Source of the DNA: Pomacea canaliculata
Taxonomy: Eukaryota; Mollusca; Gastropoda; Architaenioglossa; Ampullariidae
Reading direction: 5' to 3'
Length of the DNA stretch: 64,000 nucleotides
NCBI RefSeq assembly: GCF_003073045.1
Contig: NC_037600.1
Span: 12,772,515 to 12,836,514 of the forward strand
In this document: positions 51,512-62,430 of the stretch, one piece after another
Layout: every line of letters begins with the position of its first letter
Position numbering within the stretch: position 1 is the stretch's first letter
Notes under the pieces: generated by a model
Databases searched by the model: none
Told to the model about the DNA's origin: nothing
Seen by the model: the letters and a program-made list of their open reading frames with translations, nothing else
Program-made: the position numbers and the translations under genes

Positions 51512-54500
51512 TCATTTCACGATACGAAATTTTTGCTTTTGTACGCAGTCTCTGATATTTCCCTTGCGTGATTTCCTTACTGGCTCATTTTTTGCACTGA
51601 CTGCAAAGGAAATTATGTCTGCCTGAATGCATTCTAAATCTCTGTAGATAGGCTTAATGGAGGAAGCATCTTTTATTGCCTTGTTTATCTTGTCCAAGCG
51701 TGAATGGTATTCATCTACAAACAAACATAGATTTACTTTGAAAAATTCACTGAAATATCAGATGAGGTATACATACAAACCATATGCTTCTTTTCTTGAC
51801 TGTGTGGCATATGGGACAAAAATAAAACACGATTGCTTATTTTTTAATCAGTTTTAGTCTTTGGATGCCATAAGTATTGGAGGGGTTACAGATAAAAAAA
51901 AACAGGACAACAAGATGGCACCAAAAAGGACAATAAAACCTACTCCCCTCCCCACCCACCAAATTGAAAAAAAAATTTATGAAGAATTTACTTTTTACTC
52001 TTTTGTTGACTTTTGGCTTTTTGTTTGGTTTTGCTTTGCAGGAATCTGCTGTATGCAGCTTTCATCTTATCTAGCTTTTCATTGTTCAGGTTTTAATTAG
52101 TTAATGTGAACTTTATCTTTATGAGCTTGACTTTCAAAAAATCCCAGTTTCTTAGATTTCTCTGTATCAGCCATAGGTTGAAAAGTAGAACTGTCTGCAC
52201 CTTCTGATGATACAGAGGACATATCGATGTCAGGATCTGATAAGCTGCTGGAAGGGTAGCTTGTCTCTGATGATGTTTCAACCTCAAACCTTGGCACTAA
52301 TACCTGTAAGTTAAATCTAGGAAAGTGGTTTGTGTACTATTGCGCACATTATGAACAAGATTATATATGAGTCTGTTAACATTTAAAAAAAAATACTTAA
52401 ATTGAAGTGAAAAATTAAAAAAAGCACAAAAGTTAAAGTAAAGAAACTGATGCAAAATGATAACTTATTAAGCAAATCATTTAAGTAAGGTGATTGTTCT
52501 AAACACCATCAATAAAAAAAATCACATAAGACAAAAACAGCAAAAATTACAACATGATTTTAACAGTAAGAGTACAAAAATAACATGCAGGAGTTAAGAA
52601 ATTAAAATTAGCAGACAGAAAGATAGCTATTAGTAAGACTTGAGAGACAGTAAAAGAATACTAGAATGAAGGGGATACACAGTGGCGTAGGAACCAGGGG
52701 GGCAACGGGGGCAGCCGCCCCCCCAAGGAAAATACAGGGGGGGCAGGAATATCCTTTTGCCCCCCCAATATTTGAGACGTAATTCTCACAAAGAGCAAAG
52801 AACTGAAGAAAGGTAGGGGAACGTAGAGAGGAGACGGTCATCACCGTCACAAAAGCGGGCCCTGAGGCAAGTGGAGGCTCTAACACCTCTGACGATCAGA
52901 TCGGGGACAGTCCGTTGGTGTTGTTTGCCATGCTAATTGCAGACTGTGTTGAAGCCTCAGCGAAGAAAGCAGCCGGACAGTACATCGGTACATCGAGTGT
53001 GGTCTCCCTCCCCCCTCCCCCATAATACGACGCCTTTTCTTTGGCGGTTTTCGTTTGACCAACATAAAACATCCCCCACCCACTCGCTGTCACCCTAAAA
53101 TTATCTGCTATCGCTTACAACCAAAAGGGGCCGCACTGGCCATCGGGAACACAGAAAGCCAGTAACGAATTAGTTGCATAGCAATACCCCAGTGAGTCTT
53201 GCCAATCAGACAGGAACCCTTACACTTTGTGAAAAGCTAGCGAAGGACGAGGACTTCCACCTTACTAGACACCAACGGTTTAGTGCGAACTGACGGCTTT
53301 GACTTTACCTAAGTAAGGCAAAGACTCTGAGTCCCTATATTGGTAGTTTTCTTTAGAGACAGAGAGACTGGTATCATTGCAATCTACGACTCAGGGGGAA
53401 GTGCATAAGTAACATTTCTAAAACTACACAAGGGCACTCTTTTATCATCAACGACTGTGGCTGGTACTCAACATAAGTTATCTGTGTTATATACTGTTTG
53501 GTTTGTATATATGTGTCCGTGTTTTGGTAGATGGCCATAGAACGTGTCGCATCGCTGGCTCAGCACCGTCGGGTAGCGGAGCGAGGAAGGGGTGGCCCTG
53601 CGGCCATTCCCACCCTAGTTTCGTCCCCTGGCCACGGTGGTCTGGCCAGTTTATGGCCCTTAAATTATAGGGTAGCCTTGCGTCCCTTCCTCTCTGGTCT
53701 CTTTGATTCTCTTTGGGGTGGATGGGGCTATTTTCCCAGGGTGTGCGGACACCAAGTTCAGGTATAGGGCTGTGTCTCTTTGTAACGTGTATTATCTCGC
53801 GGACGCTGGTCCCTGTGGGTAGGGAAAGGTTCTGGAGGTTTCTCGAAGCCTATAGAAACCTGCCAAACAGGACTGGGAGGACGGCGGGGCGGAAGAGGAG
53901 TTTTTGCGGTGGTGGAGAGACCTGTGCCCGTCTCTGGGAGTAGTCGGGGGTTTGCCACGTGCTGTGTGGACTGTCGCTGGAACTGGCGTGGTGTCTAGAA
54001 GAGGGTTCCAGCAACCAGCGCATTTTCCCCGCGTTTGTTGTGAGATAGAACAAAGCGTGTCACGAGCCGTTGGGTGAGTAGGCTTAATTAATCTTTACCT
54101 TTGTTTTTCCACGCAGTTTTTCTGCCTTAAAACAAACAAAAACATACCTGAGAAGTTCCATGACACAAACGCGCTTGAATAACTGTCTCATTATGCATGT
54201 ATTTAAAGAGAGGGTTGATCTGCAATGGAGTTCATTAATAGAAATCACCGAAGACGCAGTTTTTTTGGCACACTGACTTGCCAACCTTGATTAATATGAT
54301 TTATATGATTATAACGTTTATCACATTTCTTGTGAATGCGTTAGCCGGGGAGTCATTCTTTAATTTGTTTTTTCTTATTTAATGCTGCTTTGCCTTTTAA
54401 CAACAAAGCAGCGTGTTGTGATGCTACCACTGTGTACGTGCGTGCGTGCAGTACCCCCCCCCCCCATCCTTTTTTACGTAATGTGCGAGTGCGAACGCCG

Positions 54501-57500
54501 CTCACTGTCAGCAGGGAGTTTGCCCCCCCAACGCCGAACATCTTCCTACGCCACTGATACATTGATGCTGTCACAAAGTCTCACAGTCATATAAAGGCCA
54601 TTTCAAAAATACTGAAAATGTTGAATATAAAAATACTGCTGAAATGGTTAATGATTACCTTTTGTGAAGAAAAGGATTCTTTTTGATGCCCTTTGTCACA
54701 AGTGCAAGGAAACCCACATGCAAGGAGGAGATCAAAGTTCTTGGGTAATTGCATATTATGGGTATGAAACATTTTAAGTAATGACTCCTTAAGCTTTTTA
54801 CTATGGCAGTTTTGCTTGATTATGTTGAAAAGCTTTTTCCATGCCACAGGACCCTGTGTGCCGATGACATTCCTAAACAAAATAAAGAGTGAATTTATCA
54901 CAATATTAAATTGATGAAACATCACCTTTATGCTAAGGAAATCTCAAATAATTTAAGTACTGTATTCATAACACAAGTAAATGCAGACTACACAAAATCT
55001 ACTTTTTTTTTTTTTGCTTTGATAAAACTTCAGTTGCAGGTATTTTATACCTTGTGCTGTACGTGTCTTTTAACAAGTTTAACTTATATTGTTCAAAATG
55101 TTTAGCTTCTTTTTGTGTTAAATCATTCAATTACAACTTTTTTAAATGGTGTTCCATAAACTTTCTACTTACTCATACTCAGCAGCTGTGGAGCAGTCTG
55201 ACTCAGGAAGAATGTCGGCAAATCGCCTCGGTGTCATCCTCTTCTCAATAACATGTCGCAAACACATGGATTCAGATTTGCTTTGGTCTTTCCAATCAAA
55301 TTGTCTCTTAAGAATCACATGTGGATACTTACATTCCAGGATTGGGACACACTTCTCCCCAAACAATCTGGGTGGAACACGTTGCAGAGCAATCCACAAT
55401 TTCCGTGCTTTGCCTCTGCGTGTAGGTTCAGCCTTGACAGTTTGCTCTTCTTCAGAGCTAATGGCTCCAACTTCAAAGAATTCATCCAAAAGTCCTTGCT
55501 CAGGAATAATATTGTTCAAAAAATCACCACATATAGCATTCAGGAAAGTACTTTGGTCTTTGTAGCAAGTACCTGTGAGCAAAGAAAAAATAACTTGCTT
55601 TACAGTGTATACATGTGAGGGAGAAAGTTGTGTGTAAAAAGTTACCTTGTAGTGTGTACATGAGAGGTAGAAATTGTGTGTATTGGGTTACTTTATAGCT
55701 GTACACAAGAGAGAAAAAGCATTTGTGAAAGGTCATTTTAATGTGTGTACAGAAGAGGAAAATGTATATGCATGTGTAAAAGGTTACTCTATGGTGTGTA
55801 TACATAAAAGAAAAATCGTTTGTGAAAGGTCACTGTAATGTGTGTACATGAAAGAGAGCAAGTATATGTGTGAAACGTTATTAGTGTACACAAAAAAGTA
55901 TATGTGTAAAAATGTTACTTTGTGTGTAAATGCATGAGTAGGAGAAAGTATATGTGAAAGATTACTTTTGTAGTGTGTACATAAAAGGGAGAAAATGTGC
56001 ATACATTTCTTTATAATTGTGGACCATTAATTTTGTAAAACTTTTGACTGGATATCATATATCAATGCAAATTAATATTCTGATTTGAATGAGAGTTTTT
56101 GTCCCTTCATCTCTAATGTGCTTCTGCGCTGTGTTTTCTCAATCCTCTTTCTGTTTTCCAGCTGGATTGTATATATATTATTTTGAAGTGCGAACTGTTT
56201 GGGTCTATTGCATAGATTTCACACACTTTGGCAGCGACCTTGATTTGCAGTAAATATATAAGTTCAAGTGACGATCACATTTTTTGCAGCTTCATTTTGT
56301 GGTAGAGGCTAAGATGCCAGCTGAGTGTCGATTAGTCGGTAGCGCTGATTGGTGCGCTTTTTGTTTCTGGTCTAGAGTGGGAAGGGGCTGTAAGGGGCCG
56401 CGAAAGAAGAAAGGGGCGGCACCCAGCCCCAACATATCCTCCCCCTATAGGACAGGTGGACACAGTAGCACAGCCAGCGCTGCCGTCCTATACGGCCGGA
56501 TAGCTGATTTTTTTTATTTATTTTTTTTTCGTCAACGTCCCAGTGAAGGGAAAAACTTCGGGAACCTTCGGAAGCGTGACGTCAGCGACCTTGCACACTT
56601 CCGTACTAAGCGAACACTTCGCTTCGCTCTTTGACCGCTGTGAAACTTGTTCTGGCGGTAATTCTACAACTTTTGAACACTACGAAGGGCTGCATAAAGT
56701 TAATTGCGACAGGCAAAATAGCTCAAGGCCTAAAACTGATGACAGTTAAAGGTAAAATAAATGAGGGCCCAAAACCACAGAGACAATCTTTAAGGACAAC
56801 TAGTTTAGATTAGAACGTGTTTGTATAGCGTAGTGGGTACGAACGACGTCTCAAAATTGAAAGTTCAGGAGTTCTAAACTCAGGGATTTTTGTCTTTTTT
56901 TTTTTTTTTTTTTTTTTTGTTTTGCTTTGGGATGTTTTCTTTCTCGTAGACGTTTTAAGTGTAATTGTCGTTACTCTATTTAATGGTACCCAACTGACTT
57001 TATAGAAGTTGTTAAAAACGAGAGAACGGTATATAGAGATACCTTTACCACCTGTAATGGTAGCAGCTGACTTTATAGCAGATATTCAAAATGATATATA
57101 CAGAAAGAGGGAGAGAGATATGAAGATGGTCGTTCCCATCTTGAGTGGTAGCAGCTGACTTTATAGCAGATATTTAAAATGAGAGACAGAGGGAGAGATT
57201 TATGAAGATAATATATTTCCCGTCTTGGATGGTACCCACCTGACTTTATAGTAGATGTTAAAACGAGAAAGATATATAAGGATAAGCGTTCCCAGCTGTA
57301 ATGGTACCAGCTGACTTTATAGCAGATAAATGAAACCTTATAGATTGAGAAGTTTATGGCAGTTAGGAAATTTTATCTGAGACAACTAAATTTTTATTAC
57401 TTGAGTCATCGCGTGTCCTGCAGTCTAGGACGGAATGACCAAATCGGTATGTTGAGAACATGTGCACATATATATGTTTTTAATGTGCTGTATAGCATCT

Positions 57501-58948
57501 GCACAGTAAAATGGTTTTTTTTGCCAAGACATCATTGTCATACGCATGTGATTTGTTGTCCATCGCCCAACTTGTTTTACTGTGCAAATGCTATACAGAG
57601 TGGATAAAATTTTCATGTGCAGACCATGCAATGACGGTTGTATTATCCCAGACATCAGGCATGCGACACGTGCAGTGACTCATGGGACCGTTAGTGCCAG
57701 GAAGACTGGGAGTGTACACGTTGCAAAAGGACTAACACACTTTGACCCGATTCACCTGGCAACCTTTCTCTTTGAACCTGCAGTCTAGCTTCAGAAAACG
57801 TCTTACCTCCGTGAATTACCTTCAATGTTTTTAAAAAAAGTAGGGCAAAAAATCACCTCCAAAACTTTTTGGTTGTTTACATGTATTTACTTTGAATTAT
57901 TTGATTACATATTTAGTGATCTTATTTGCATTAAAGGGCTAGAAGAAGGAAAGAACAAGTGAGTGAGGCAAGAAATTACCTTTTAATGTATTAACTGTTA
58001 CAAACTGACCAGTGAAGGTTTGTGTGTAAGGGAGATTGCATATAAGATATACAGTCATGCATGTGAATATATGTATATATGAATATCTCAATACCATTAA
58101 AAGGGTGAAAAAAAATAAAGATTCTTGAATCAGAAGATCCAGAAACTAATGACACTGTAAAAAACATGAACTAAGTGCATGAATGAAGATGTAAGAAATG
58201 AACCAAGTAGTGCTAGATTACACAAAATATTTCTTCAAGAATTCTTAAAGTAAAAGGTTATAAAATCAAATGCCCACAAATACAAGCACTGGTTAAAAAT
58301 GCCAAATGCTGTGCTTGTCTGTCTATGATAGGAACAGTATGAACACTATTGCCAATGCTAGTTAAAAGATCATTGGTGCCAAGCCGGGTACCCATTGCAC
58401 ATTACCCCGCCAGTTTGATATAAAAGTGAGGACAAGGGGAAGGGAGTTGAGATACTCCCCTTACACCCACATCTACCATACTGACAACCCCAGAAAGATC
58501 CCCACCCCCTACTGCGAAATCACCGCGAGGTGGAAGCACTTTTCCCTCAAAATCAACAACGAGAGAGTAGCCCGAGAGAAGAACGTGACGATCGAGTCAT
58601 CGCCAACCAGCAGCCCGGTTGACTATAAGTCTGTGTTCGGAGCTATATATACGTTCTACTGATCTTGTATCTCATCTTTATGTTGTGTGCCTGTACATAC
58701 ATATCTCACCGTCCATCGTCTCTACCTAACGTTCATTTATCATTACTAGTCTGCGCTGATTATGTGACCTATGTGTGCAATAAAAGAACACTTATTAATT
58801 ATCATTTCTTCTAGTGTGAGTTACAGTCGATTTTGGGCGCAATTTTACCACAACTACAACGTTTTCTGAAGAACTAGACTGAAGAATAGGAAGAATAATT
58901 TTGTGCCAGCTTCAGCCTTTAATTTTAGTACACACCTGAGTCCTCCAT
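51512..58948 (-). CDS. Tandem CARD-domain protein (candidate death/innate-immune adaptor)
   Basis: Exons (descending): 58948-58936 (13 nt, MEDS), 55572-55173, 54872-54659 and 52303-52097 (ending in TAA, 277 residues). Alternatively the fourth exon ends early at 52201 (donor AAG|GTGCAG) and joins 51714-51512, giving 310 residues. Phases agree in both forms. The first CARD-like helical bundle spans about residues 10-90 (FLNAICGDFLNNIIPEQGLL, ISSEEEQTVKAEPTRRGKAR, CKYPHVI). A second, more divergent one spans about 105-180 (CLRHVIEKRMTPRRFADIL, YENVIGTQGPVAWKKLF). A serine-rich tail follows, and in the long form a helical end (EYHSRLDKINKAIKDASS). CARDs recruit caspases or signalling kinases by homotypic contact; the partner here is unknown and no enzyme domain is visible. 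The domain calls rest on helix pattern and GP/W positions, not a profile search. Its introns carry a TIR transposon, two minisatellites and a SINE. Confidence 0.72.
52680..54556. mobile_element. 1.88-kb TIR DNA transposon, non-autonomous, in CARD gene intron
   Basis: The 14-bp ends CAGTGGCGTAGGAA (52680-52693) and TTCCTACGCCACTG (54543-54556) are perfect inverted repeats, flanked by a 5-bp duplication ATACA (52675-52679 and 54557-54561). Just inside both ends are G/C runs (GGGGGGCAACGGGGGCAGCC at left, GCCCCCCCAACGCCG at right). A 5-bp duplication with CAGTGG ends suggests a hAT5-like or similar superfamily. No transposase frame was recognised; the interior is GC-rich and may contain a second repeat (53100-54090). 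Confidence 0.85.
55597..56000. repeat. ~50-bp minisatellite, about 8 diverged copies
   Basis: Repeating 'GTGTGTACATRARAGRGARAA ... GTGTGAAAGGTTACT' units run from 55597 to about 56000. Open frames on the minus strand with repeated MYTH/CTH-like words come from this repetition. It starts about 25 bp upstream of the CARD exon at 55572, inside its first intron. Confidence 0.8.
56577..56584. promoter_or_regulatory. Consensus palindromic CRE (TGACGTCA)
   Basis: A perfect cAMP-response element in a local GC-rich patch inside the first large intron of the CARD gene. It may belong to a repeat or to an internal promoter. Only the motif is seen. Confidence 0.3.
56818..56925 (+). repeat. tRNA-derived SINE ending in poly-T
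   Basis: Box A TAGCGTAGTGGGTA at 56826-56839 and box-B-like GAGTTCTAAACTC at 56869-56881 are followed by a ~25-bp T run. It is in the CARD gene intron. Confidence 0.55.
56985..57330 (+). repeat. 72-88-bp tandem repeat, about 5 copies
   Basis: 'GGTANCAGCTGACTTTATAG' with 'CAGATATT' following starts copies at 56985, 57059, 57147, 57231 and 57303. Spacing varies and the middle parts diverge. It is in the CARD gene intron, right after the SINE poly-T. Confidence 0.8.
57488..57598. mobile_element. Small MITE-like inverted-repeat element
   Basis: CTGTATAGCATCTGCACAGT plus AAAA (57488-57511) is mirrored at 57575-57598 with one mismatch, enclosing 63 bp. No target duplication is evident. It may be a tiny MITE or a simple stem. 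Confidence 0.5.
58360..58784 (+). other. Coding-like segment with AATAAA, unrecognised
   Basis: A plus-strand frame open from about 58370 to a TGA at 58660-58662 has coding-like composition in AT-rich intron DNA (REKNVTIESSPTSSPVDYKS, ARWKHFSLKIN, YCEITARW) and is followed by AATAAA at 58779-58784. There is no ATG start in view. It lies antisense in the first intron of the CARD gene. It could be the last exon of a nested gene or a retrocopy fragment. I do not recognise the protein. Confidence 0.4.
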
Positions 58949-59395
58949 GATGAAGTATTCTCGCACGTACTTGAATTAAGAGGATACCTTCGATCTTTGC
59001 ATCAATGCTTCACTGAGTGCAAAATGAAACCTGTATAAAAACACATGAAAATCATCTGCAACGATTGCAATACAATGTAACACGCAAAAGTGAGGCATTT
59101 AAATAAATATTGCATATTTGTATGACACATTTTCCCATCAGTGAACCGCAAAGCGATACGAGCACTACAGCAACTGTTCAGAGCAAGATATATATGTATA
59201 TACTTTGTTGATCTAGTGTCCATGCCTGCATGAAGGTGTCTAGTTAATTTCCACTTACACATTTCTTTTCCATGTAAATAGTGCGCTCGAAAAAGGAGAC
59301 ATCAAATAACAAACTTATGTTAATAAATCACAAGTACGAATCACTCGTGAAGATATGGAGGTTGCTCGGGTATTCCCCACTTGGGTAATAATAAA

Positions 59396-59458
59396 ATCAC
59401 GTGACTGTCATGTCTACCTCCAATAGGCTCCTAGAGCAACGATACCACGTGATGACGC
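59396..59458. promoter_or_regulatory. Paired CACGTG E-boxes with CCAAT and CRE-like half site
   Basis: TCACGTGA at 59397-59404 and CACGTGA at 59446-59452 flank a CCAAT box (59420-59424), with TGACG following. TCACGTGA is the core bound by USF and MiT/TFE (CLEAR) factors. The cluster lies about 450 bp upstream of the CARD gene start at 58948. A link to that promoter is inference. Confidence 0.4.
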
Positions 59459-60929
59459 TATTTACGTTTTGTCACGCTGCTCCCAGCCTAGCGCTTAACC
59501 CGTGGCTAGTCAATTCCTTCTAATCTCACGGTCAACCACAGACAATTGATCCATGGTCACTTAAAAGATTCAGTTTCAGAGCCACACAAGCAGAATATTA
59601 TTTTAAAGGTTTGACTGGCATCCAAGAAAAAAAAACTGAAACGCATAAAACATGATCTCAACGAAACATATACAACATAATATAACATACAAAAATAAAT
59701 AATCAGATTTACCAAGCGTGCACGACAAGGAACTCTTACAGAAAACAACATTTTTATGATATTGTCAATGCTTACTAAATGTTTTAATTCGCTATCATGG
59801 TGACAGCTTGATCGGTCTCTGGAAGCGCAGTCTTTTCCTTTGCGCACGTACCTCGACGATCCTAACCTTGACAAATTCAAAAAGCTCTTAGACAACTCAA
59901 ATATCAAGTATCAAATAACTATTGGTGCCTGTTTAACTGACGAGCGTGTAAGAAAAGCCAAGCTACACTAATGTCAAAAACAAAAGATCAGATGGTGCAG
60001 AAACCTCTGGCTTGCTGAGAAGGAACATCCATTGGTGCGCAGAACTTTCGCACGCTATACATATAAGTGAAACAACTCCATGATCACCCATCGAGATATA
60101 ACGGTACCGGCGGAATATTGTGGGACGGGTGGATGTAAGATGGCCAGGATTTGGGGAGACAGCAACGGACGACGGCCATAAACTGTTGTACAAGGGAAAA
60201 GACGCCAGATGCGAGCATGGTGTGGACTTCCTCGTATTGAAGGTAGTGGTTAAGCTGCACACCCATATCTCGCAGGCTGACCTCTATACGTGTCTCAGCG
60301 CCTCCAGTGTTGTTTCAGATTATTTACATATTGATTGACAGATGCACTAAGCACTATTTGTTGAAAAATTATAAATTTTCTATGCTATTCTCAATTAGAT
60401 ATTTAAAGAAATTATGCCTCGGTTATGCAGGGTAATGTTAGGGAGAGAGGGGAGGAAGATGATCACATTTGCCGTCTCACTTTCAGAGTTCGAATCTTGA
60501 GACCTGAATGCCAGCTGAAGTCAGGCGGAGCAGCAATTTATAAATTGGTGATTCTGATGTATGGCGCTGTGGTCGAGCTTCAGCACGTGACTTATAGGGA
60601 AGACCGGGAGTCTGCTGTTTCCTGAGCGTTAGATGTGATCGCTGGCGTCCACTTCGTCTGTTCTCGGGGAGTTTGTGTATGGATTCCCCTTTTGTTCTTG
60701 TAAGAAGTAACAATGATTTTTGTTTTGGAATAGGTGTTGATGTAACCTCTGTCCCAGTGTGGACTACATTCCCTGCGGATTGGTGTTTTGGGGCACCAAA
60801 CCATAGCAAGCGAAATGTATCTTTGGCTGACTTTATATAAGATAGACCGAGTTTATCAATGGTTGTAGCTTCGTTATAAATTGAATTTCGGGCACTGAAA
60901 ATAAATTTACGTAGAAACATTGTTAATAT

Positions 60930-62430
60930 TATCTTATGAGAGCATGGGTGGGGAGGGGAGAAAACAGACATAGTTGACAATAATTGAGAATCGTCTGTTG
61001 CTACTGTCGCGTGTTGCTTGCTGCGGGTGGTTAGTCGAGGTATGGGGGCCCAGAGGGGGTCGCCCGAGGGGGAGGCGCGGTCGCCTTTCGCTCTGCTGGG
61101 TAATGGATCCGCATCGGGAGACACCATAAGTCAAGCGCTTACCTGATGGGGTCTTTTGTTGCGGGTCCTGACGGGACAGGAGGGCGAACACCCTATTAGC
61201 GAGGGGAGGATGGAAGTTTTCCTCTCCCCAGAGCCGGGCCTGAGTTTTTGTGTCGAGAGCCTGGGTTCGGACCGGCAGTGTGAGAGAAGAGCGTCGGTGC
61301 GAGGAGACGTTGATGTACCCAGGGCTTGCTGTGTGCTTCCCTGTGTTGGTGCGTCCTTCCCGCATCTCGAGCCTTCTGTGTGGTGCTCAGGACTGGGCTG
61401 TGTGCCTTTTTTCTCCCCGGGGTGGGGACGTGTCCTGGAGCAGTTCCACCTTCTCCTGCGTTTTCTGCGTGCGGCAGAATGAACGCGTCATGAGCCGAGT
61501 GGGTGAGTAGTTGGAGCTTCCTGTCGCCATCTTTTCTGGCTAGTGGCTAGCCGGCCGGTGCGCAAGTGTGCGAAGGGCGTGAGAGACAGGCTGAGAGATT
61601 TGTGTATAAACTTTGTGCTGTATCTGTATTTTTGGGGGATCTTTATTTGGGTTGTTATGTTGCGCTAGCATCTGAGACTTTGTTAGGGTATTCTCTTTGT
61701 GTAAGTAAAAGTTTGCGTCTGTCATAGCAAGACGACGCTGTTGTTGGTTTTGGTCCAAAGGACGCTTGTGATTTTATATGCATGGCCATGGGGTACGTTG
61801 TTCATGCACACCACTTTATGCAGGCTCAAACACCCGCTCACTAAACCTAGTGGGGTGAAGCAGCAAACAGACGGACGGAGGACTAACGGACTGCCGTCGG
61901 CCAGCCAACTACGCGTACCTGCGTGCGAACAGAGGAACCTGCGCCGAGGTATCAGCGGACTGTTGGTGAAACCAAGATATTCAAGCCTCGAGGACTGTGC
62001 TTGACAATAGACGACGACCTGTGGTAGTGAGGAGCAATTGTGTCTCAGGCAGTGGCCGGGAGGTGGACTAGTGGGTGTGCTGTGGGGGAAGTCGGACCAC
62101 GCGGACACCATCAGTAGAGAGTGGCGTGGCTAAACGCTCAGTTGTGTGCGCTAGTGGTGGGACTCCCCACCGTGTGGCTTTATTTTTCTTCTGTTTGTTT
62201 TTGTCTTATATATATTTTCTTCTCTTTCTTTCTTGGGTTGGTGGCTGCATTCTGCGGCCGCCAATAAACTTTAGTCTTGTAGTGTATTTTCGTGTATGTG
62301 TTTTATGTTCACTGAGGAGTGATTGGCTTTGTTGCTCGCGGCGGGCGCGTGGAAGTTTGTCTGTGTGTGTGCGAGTGTGGCTGTGAGAAAGCAAGTCCCG
62401 CAACGCCCGGTCGTGTTACGCGACAGCTAC
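60930..62430. repeat. GC-rich block, probable dispersed repeat of unknown family
   Basis: Sharp change in composition at both sides. Its stretch GCGTCATGAGCCGAGTGGGT followed by GAGTAG near 61483-61508 resembles CGTGTCACGAGCCGTTGGGT followed by GAGTAG at 54055-54080. It contains AATAAA near 62262 followed by a GT-rich stretch. No conserved protein and no ends were recognised. Confidence 0.35.

Noticed and set aside
52030-52092. CARD gene continuation NNEKLDKMKAAYSRFL on the minus strand
   Set aside because: Both frames have stops just before it, and the only joining intron would be about 37 bp; left out, though similar in style to the helical final exon.
55524-56002. Minus-strand frames with repeated short words
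   Set aside because: They are translations of the ~50-bp minisatellite; no start, domain or splice support.
56284-56634. 116-codon plus-strand frame
   Set aside because: Runs through T tracts and a GC-rich repeat-like patch, with no domain and no splice context.
55597-57330. CRISPR array
   Set aside because: Repeats are diverged, lack unique spacers of fixed length, and lie in an animal intron.
60483-61127. 214-codon open frame on the minus strand
   Set aside because: No domain, no repeats of conserved spacing, spans a sharp change of base composition, and has no splice or promoter context. Long open frames arise by chance in GC-rich inserts.
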